Below, piece by piece: positions 58,650-64,000 of a DNA stretch of 64,000 nucleotides. Made by a program: the position numbers and the translations under genes. The DNA is from Paroedura picta (lineage: Eukaryota > Chordata > Lepidosauria > Squamata > Gekkonidae). Under the pieces are notes generated by a model. That model was given only the letters and a program-made list of their open reading frames with translations, searched no databases and was not told the DNA's origin. The DNA is taken from assembly GCF_049243985.1 (NCBI RefSeq), contig NC_135372.1, positions 67,791,818 through 67,855,817 on the forward strand, read 5' to 3'. Every line of letters begins with the position of its first letter. Position 1 is the first letter of the stretch.

Positions 58650-59150
58650 GATAAATGCATCGGCGATTTGCAGCCGCCACGTTCCTTACAACCAACCCCT
58701 CCTCCCCGGCCCTTAGCGTGGCTTCTCCCGTGGCGCAAAGGGGGAAAGACAGCTGCGTCCAAGCCACCATCTTCGTACAGGCTACATCAGTCGCCCTCGC
58801 CCTCTCCTCCTGCTGCCAGTCGCCATCTTTGTGCGGGGCAAGTCTAATCGACCAACTGGCGGAAGCGGTGCGCCTGCACAGACGCCGCCTTCTCGCCGGT
58901 GGGGCCACGGAGAGGAGTGGGAACGGGCGAGAAGGAAGCGGAAGGCGTCTCCTCCTCGTCCTCCATTTCCCGGTGCTTTCAAGTGCGTGAGCAGTTATCT
59001 CGGATTGGCTTTAGGAGCCCGCTGAGGCGGCGGCGCGGCTTCTCACTCTGGAGGTGGGTCCAGGGACTGCTCGGAAGAGGCAGAAGCGGCTGTGAGCCGC
59101 CCGTAGCTATTCCTGCGTCAAGTCGGGAACACCCTGAAGAGTACTTGCTT
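58650..59150. promoter_or_regulatory. CpG-rich putative promoter, possibly divergent from MIGA1
   Basis: GC-rich, CpG-dense block 1.2-1.7 kb upstream of MIGA1 exon 1. It carries a YY1-type CGCCATCTT near 58822 and a related CCACCATCTT near 58764, typical of housekeeping promoters. Plus-strand donors AAGTGC|GTGAGC (near 58986) and CTGGAG|GTGGGT (near 59053) could end a first exon going away from MIGA1. In human, USP33 lies upstream of MIGA1 in divergent orientation, so its 5' end is the best guess; no USP33 coding exon is seen before 64000. It could instead be a second MIGA1 promoter or a non-coding RNA start. Confidence 0.45.
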
Positions 59151-59183
59151 GGGCTCGAGTTACGGGTATTAATGCGGAGCCAT

Positions 59184-59376
59184 TGAGTACACTATTGCAG
59201 GCCAAGACGCTGGTGGAGGTCAGGCCAGACTGGATTCGGGGGGGGGGGGGATCCCTTGGCCATGGAATTGGGGTCACTGTGGGTGGACAGGTAGTTGTGC
59301 GTTCCTGTATTATGCAGGGAGTTGGACTAGATGACTCTGGAGGTCCCTTCCAACTCCATGATTTTGTGATTCTATC
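59184..59376 (+). mobile_element. CR1 LINE 3' end
   Basis: GGAATTGGGGTCACTGTGGG, then GGGAGTTGGACTAGATGAC and CCTTCCAACTCCATGATTTT with a short TGATT tail. Shares the GGGGTCACTGTGGGTGG segment with the CR1 at 47755-48765, so both belong to one CR1 subfamily. Contains a G homopolymer (59239-59250). Confidence 0.75.
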
Positions 59377-60527
59377 TAGAGCGTGGAATGGAAGCTGTGG
59401 GTAGACTCCGGAGGGACGGGGAGCGGGTCTGCAGTAGGCTTGGTGGAGCGGAGTCGTCCTCTGGTCTCGCCACTGCAGTTAATTCGTTCAGGGGGTTCCA
59501 TTTTCCTCCTGTCGTCGGAAAGTCTCCCCCCCCCCCGACGGTGTATTTTTAAACTCTTCCCCCCCCTCCCCAGCGAATTCTCAGTTTGTTCCTGAGGTGT
59601 AGAAAGGGCCCGGACACAAACCTTGGGTGCAGTGCCCTTACTTAGCTTTGAAATGTGCAGGTTGCTTGTCTTTAACGATTTAGTAGTACCGGCTAATCAT
59701 ATACAGATACCGGGTCACAAGTCGTAGCATCCCCGCCTTGGGAACCATGTTCTCCCATTGGAACCATATTTGCGTTGAAAGACAGCACCCTTTTTTCTTT
59801 TTTAAAGTCAGGAGTTCTAAGCAGGCTGGAGGCTAGGCACCTCTGGTCTTGGAAAGGAATTGCTAATTTTGGGCCAAAATCAAATATAAGCAGATTTTTG
59901 TAAAAAAAAAGAAAAAAAAAGAGTTCTAATACTGTGCTGATTTATTGATGATTTTTTGAGTACTTAGTTGCCACTTGCAATCATGTGAAGAAGTGTCAAC
60001 GTATAATCTCAATGTGTGTGTGTAAGCTCTTGTAGAGTTGGACAGTTTTGATGTAAAGGTAGGAATCTGAGGTGGAAACAGGAGATATTCTTGATCGTAA
60101 AATCCCTCTCATGTCATTGGGTAGTCTTTACAATTCTTAAAGGACAGCTGCATGTGTTGAGATACTGGAAAGGGGGTGTGATCTATTGCCTGCTCTGGTT
60201 TGTATTTTTATATTGAACACTTGGGTCATCTGGTACCGAGTACGGTGTTAAATAAGAGATGCTTGATAGGCTGCCACTGTTTGTAGTAGTGCAGGGATGT
60301 AGTTCTGCAGAAAATCAATCTGCAGAATATACTGCAGGACATAAGACAAGACACTGTCCAAAATCCTTCAGGAAGATGTGGAGAGGAGTCTGTTAAAATT
60401 TTGCTATGAGTGCATCATTATCTGCTTGAGAACCTGTGAATTTGATGACATGTGTGAGACAGGGATAAAGTTTTAATAGACAATGTTTCATTAACATTTC
60501 TGTATGAAGGTGAGCTTGTTTGAAAAA

Positions 60528-60595
60528 GAAAAAATGTAGAGCAAAATATTCCATCAACTTGGAAAAAATGTAGAGCAAAATATTCCATCAACATG
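60528..60595. repeat. 34-bp tandem duplication
   Basis: 60528-60561 is repeated at 60562-60595 with one mismatch (CAACTTG against CAACATG). Two copies only; a recent local duplication. Confidence 0.85.
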
Positions 60596-60825
60596 TGTAA
60601 CTGGTTTCATATCTATTCTTTGTTTTGTATCTAAATGGCTAGCTCTGTATTCATATCTACTGTAATCTGTAAAACAGGATGATCAGATAGTAAAAGCATC
60701 TCTGAACAATGCTGTGTTGGATGGTGCATGTGGCAAAGATGATGGGACCATCTCAGTATTTTTAACAATTAAAATACATACATGGGGCCAAATTCAGGAA
60801 GTTTACAAAAGCACTTGGATTGTAT

Positions 60826-60935
60826 TTACATATGAAGCTGCTTTATACTGAAACCATTGGACCATTACCTCAGTGCTGTCTGTTGTGACTGGCTCAAGGT
60901 CTAATGGGAGGAGCGAGCAATTCAGGACTTCCAGC
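60826..60935 (+). repeat. Old SINE-like repeat
   Basis: TGAAGCTGCTTTATACTGA, ACCATTGGACCATTACCTCA and TGACTGGCTCAAGG follow the order of a SINE-like repeat common in lizards. No target duplication found. Confidence 0.4.
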
Positions 60936-62234
60936 ATATGTAATAGGTTGCCCATTGAGCTATGGCCCATTCTTTTTTCCTAAGAAAATGTGCTTGAAAG
61001 AGATCAAAGGATAAATGTTTGCCATAAAGTAAGGAAACTATTATGCAGGAACTGCATTGTTGCTTCTTTAGCAGTAACTAAGGCTGAGCTAGATGGCAAT
61101 GAATTTGTGAAATTGCCAAGGCCTATAATACAAAGGAAAAACAATAATGCCTTCCAGCTGCCTTGAAACTTTAAAGTAACAAAGCTAGTTATCAGCATTT
61201 TCTTATAACAAGGGAATGTTTGTAACTCAGTGGAAACCTTAGATTATACATACCTTAAGAACTTTATAATTGTAGACATACTATCCACAAGAACAGATAT
61301 ACTGTCAAGAACTTGCACAGCTAGAAAGACTGCAGTTTATTTTCAACCAGGATCTATTCTTTATTTGTGGAAAACCTTAATTACATGCAAGTTAGCAGTT
61401 GCACCAGTTGAATGATTCATATATTCTAATTCTTAGCTATTTATATTTAAACTGCTCACATCTGTTACAGCTGTGGTTTTTATTGCGAAGGATTGAAATG
61501 TGCACTTAGTTCAAAGCTATTATCCATCAAGCAATGAAGATGTTTGTATCCTGGAGTTAAGTTCTTTTAAAGAACCCCATGCTAGGACTTAACTGGTATT
61601 TGCTGGCATTTTAAATGTGATTAACATGCCTGTTGGCCAATGGAGAAGATCTTTCTCTGTCCTAATAGTTTGTATTTAGGGTTCCACATATGCCTGAATA
61701 GCTCTAAGGGTGGCATAAGTTTTAGTCTCTCCATATTGATGCTGTGGTTTCACGTATTACTGTGACAACATGGAGCAACCTTGTGTTGAGACACATTATG
61801 GACATTGGCTCTTTTTGGTGCATAGGGAGAAACATGGAACCCTACAGAATATTCCTGTTAGCCAGGGCACTGAGGAATATTCTCCTAGCGCCACCTAATG
61901 ATATCTCTGATCCAGAAAGAACTGGAGCCTCTGAAAAGAAGTTATTCAAGGCTACTGGCCAGAATGATATGATAACTGATAGTACTGAAAGCTGGTGAGC
62001 AATTGAAGAGCACCAGTAAAGATTCATTTCCCCTCTTAGCTTGTCCCTTCCCATTCATGGCCACAAAGCAGTCATGTTCCCAGTGCCATATTGAAAGGGA
62101 TCTAAGTAATCCTGGTCATCCAACAGATCTTGGAACTGCACTTCCACATTCCCCCCAAGCACCTTGTTCAGGATGGAAAGATTCAGTACTAGGGAGAAGT
62201 TCTTCAAATCCTGGACATACAGGGAATTAAAAAA

Positions 62235-62738
62235 ACATTTTTTTTTCGTGAGGATGAATTATTGTTCAACACACCAGAGAACAGAATCAGATTACAAGAT
62301 GATCTTTACAGGCTAGAAAACTGGGCTAAAATGAATTTAAATAGTGATAAATGTAAAGTTCTTCATTTAGGTGGGAAAAATCATATGCATCACTATATAA
62401 TGGATGAGACTTATCTTGGCAGTAGTATATGTGAAAAGGATCAGGGGTCTTAGTAGACCATACACGGAACATGTGTCAGCGGTGTGACTCGGTAGCGAAA
62501 AAGGCAAATGGGATTTTGAGCCGTATTAAAAGTATAGTGTCCAGATCATGTGAGGTATTGTTAAGGCTTTACTCCGCTCTTATAGGACCTCACTTGTGTG
62601 TCTTGGGCACCACAACTGAAGAAAGATGTAGAGAAACTGGAGCATATCCAGAGGAGGGCTACAAAGATGGTGACAGGTTTGGAGACCAAGTCGTTTAAGG
62701 AAAGGTTGAGGGAGCTTGGTATATTTAGTCTGACCATT
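62235..62738 (+). mobile_element. CR1 LINE, mid-ORF2 fragment, broken
   Basis: CR1 pieces: LYRLENWAKMNLNSDKCKVL near 62304, DETYLGSSICEKD near 62404, RCDSVAKKANGILSRIKSI near 62477, [20 protein letters not shown] near 62622, [11 protein letters not shown] near 62704. Two frames are needed, so it is broken. It stops abruptly near 62738 without a 3' end. Confidence 0.8.
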
Positions 62739-62866
62739 CAAGCCAACAGCCACAGAGCTCTTTACTACCAACAGAATCTCCAGTCCATCTCTCAAACCTT
62801 GCATCATATCCGCATGTACTTGAGGAATGGATCTCCTATTAATAGAGGTTATCTATCAGGATATTA

Positions 62867-63146
62867 GAGCCTCTTGTGGCGCAGAGTGGTAAGGCAGCTG
62901 CCTGAAAGCTTTGCTCATGAGGTTGGGAGTTCGATCCCAGCAGCCGGCTCAAGGTTGACTCAGCCTTCCATCCTTCCGAGGTCGGTAAAATGAGGACCCA
63001 GCTTGCTGGGGGGTAAACGGTAATGACTGGGGAAGGCACTGGCAAACCACCCCGTATTGAGTCTGCCATGAAAACGCTAGAGGGCGTCACCCCAAGGGTC
63101 AGACATGACTCGGTGCTTGCACAGGGGATACCTTTACCTTTACCTT
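62867..63146 (+). mobile_element. tRNA-derived SINE with Bov-B-like 3' end
   Basis: Full-length: AGCCTCTTGTGGCGCAGAG head, box A TGGCGCAGAGTGG, box B GGGAGTTCGATCCC (an intact GTTCGATCC core), tail of ACCTTT units. A 13-bp duplication TATCAGGATATTA flanks it (62854-62866 and 63147-63159). The best-preserved copy in the window. Confidence 0.93.
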
Positions 63147-63229
63147 TATCAGGATATTATCATGACATTCTTCTCCCTCCCCAGTCCTCTGAAACTAACT
63201 TACTCACGTATCCCAAAATGTAATGGCCA

Positions 63230-63835
63230 GAATTGAACAAGACCTGTTCAGCCATGTTTCTAGGCTGATAGCTCCAGAGTCTAGATGAGGTTTTTGCAGC
63301 CATTGACCTGGCTTTGTGTTGAACTACTTGTTTTAGATTGTCCCGGAGCTTTGCAAGAAGTGAAACGCCTATAGAAAGTGTGGCGGAAAACTTGTGATGA
63401 AGCAGCAAGAACATCTTATTGCACACTTATGAGGGCATATGAGATGGTGGTGCAGGCGGCAAAATGTGGGGTTTTTTGCTGCTGAAATTGCTTCCACAAG
63501 CTTACTCGACACAATTATTTAGGGTAGTCCAATCTCTTACTGCCCTTTAGCACGAGTGTCAAAATATTAGTAAATTGTATTTGAGCTGTGAGGCATTAGC
63601 GAGCTTTTTAGCAGACAAGGTCTTGCCTTTCTGCCAAGACCTTTCTGCCACGTTTGAGACAGAATGTGAACTGGGAGCTCTGCAGCTGCCATGGAGGAAG
63701 TTGTTTGATTGCTTCAGGTGGCTCTCTTTAACCGAAGTGGACAAGTTGCTGGGGTCAGTGAGGATGACCACTTGTTACCTGGATCCCTGTCCGTCGTGGT
63801 TACTCAAAATGGGTGACTACCAGATAGGATGACCC
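63230..63835 (+). mobile_element. L2-type LINE, segment upstream of the RT
   Basis: Plus-strand text corresponds to the linker between endonuclease and RT in L2 ORF2: KKYLSCEALASFLADKVLPF-like (near 63580), DLSATFETECELG near 63640, LTEVDKLLGSVRMTTCYLDP near 63730, then CPSWLLKM near 63787. No downstream RT follows, so it is both 5'- and 3'-incomplete. Upstream pieces back to about 63230 fit the same element in other frames. Confidence 0.6.
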
Positions 63836-64000
63836 TTGTCATTGGGAGAGTTCCCTTGTAATTAATTTTTTTTATTTTTATTGTATATAAAGCGCTTACA
63901 AAAGATAGAAATTAAGAGAAAAAGAAACAGCCAGCTGAGAAAGTAATTGTTGATACATGTAAAAGTATAGTCTGTTATTATCTTAAAAAAGAAAAAAAAC
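63836..64000. other. AT-rich edge of window, nothing recognised
   Basis: Low-complexity A/T-rich sequence with no identifiable feature. Confidence 0.35.

Larger units (their letters stand above)
59380..62225. other. Intergenic (or first intron of a plus-strand neighbour), sparse
   Basis: No coding exon seen. Holds a 34-bp tandem duplication (60528-60595) and an old SINE-like repeat (about 60826-60935). Confidence 0.35.

Noticed and set aside
58576-58990. Overlapping frames of about 110 codons on both strands
   Set aside because: CpG-rich promoter-like DNA. No resemblance to USP33 or to the human MIGA1 N-terminal extension was seen.
59150-64000. Search for USP33 coding exons on the plus strand
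   Set aside because: No zinc-finger UBP or USP catalytic motif found; the open frames here are CR1, L2 or unexplained short ones.
1-64000. Search for endogenous retrovirus, LTR or Polinton copies
   Set aside because: No paired LTRs, gag, protease, integrase or envelope-like translations were recognised. All reverse-transcriptase pieces belong to non-LTR LINEs.

Overview
The window is vertebrate nuclear DNA, most likely from a squamate reptile and plausibly a gecko. The evidence is a 16-exon vertebrate gene with GT-AG introns, together with a lepidosaur-type repeat load: tRNA-derived SINEs with a Bov-B-like 3' end, Bov-B, CR1 and L2 LINEs, hAT-like non-autonomous DNA transposons and Helitron-like elements. 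The species call is inference.

The only protein-coding gene I can support is MIGA1 (mitoguardin 1, FAM73A), on the minus strand. It runs from a non-coding first exon near 57.23-57.42 kb to the stop codon at 16918. All 15 coding exons were found by reading translated segments and splice sites. Their phases agree and give 1806 nt, or 601 residues. The protein is an outer-mitochondrial-membrane protein that promotes fusion and links mitochondria to the ER. The reading shows an N-terminal membrane segment and a phospho-FFAT-like SFVSAAE motif (residues 295-301).

Layout. 1-5.1 kb: flank holding an antisense L2 split by a SINE. 5.1-5.9 kb: GC/CpG-rich promoter-like island; conserved vertebrate gene order would put the NEXN 5' end here, but no NEXN coding exon is visible. 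7.6-11.6 kb: a decayed Bov-B, then a hAT-like element that has received both a second hAT element and a well-preserved Bov-B. 13-15.7 kb: L2, an unassigned LINE and a SINE. 15.7-57.4 kb: MIGA1 and its 3' flank, with introns full of CR1, L2, hAT and Helitron-like insertions. 58.65-59.15 kb: a second CpG-rich promoter-like region with YY1-type motifs, perhaps for a divergent neighbour (USP33 by synteny; not shown by sequence). 59.2-64 kb: CR1, SINE and L2 copies.

No CRISPR array, operon, toxin system or viral element was recognised, and nothing amounts to a clearly new biological system. The best leads are two candidate MIGA1 cassette exons whose inclusion would stop translation, a perfect 46-nt foldback in an intron, a set of three Helitron-like elements sharing 5' TCT and 3' hairpin-CTAG ends, and a nested transposon stack with clean target-site duplications. 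Coordinates of repeats were judged by eye; edges without a target-site duplication are approximate.
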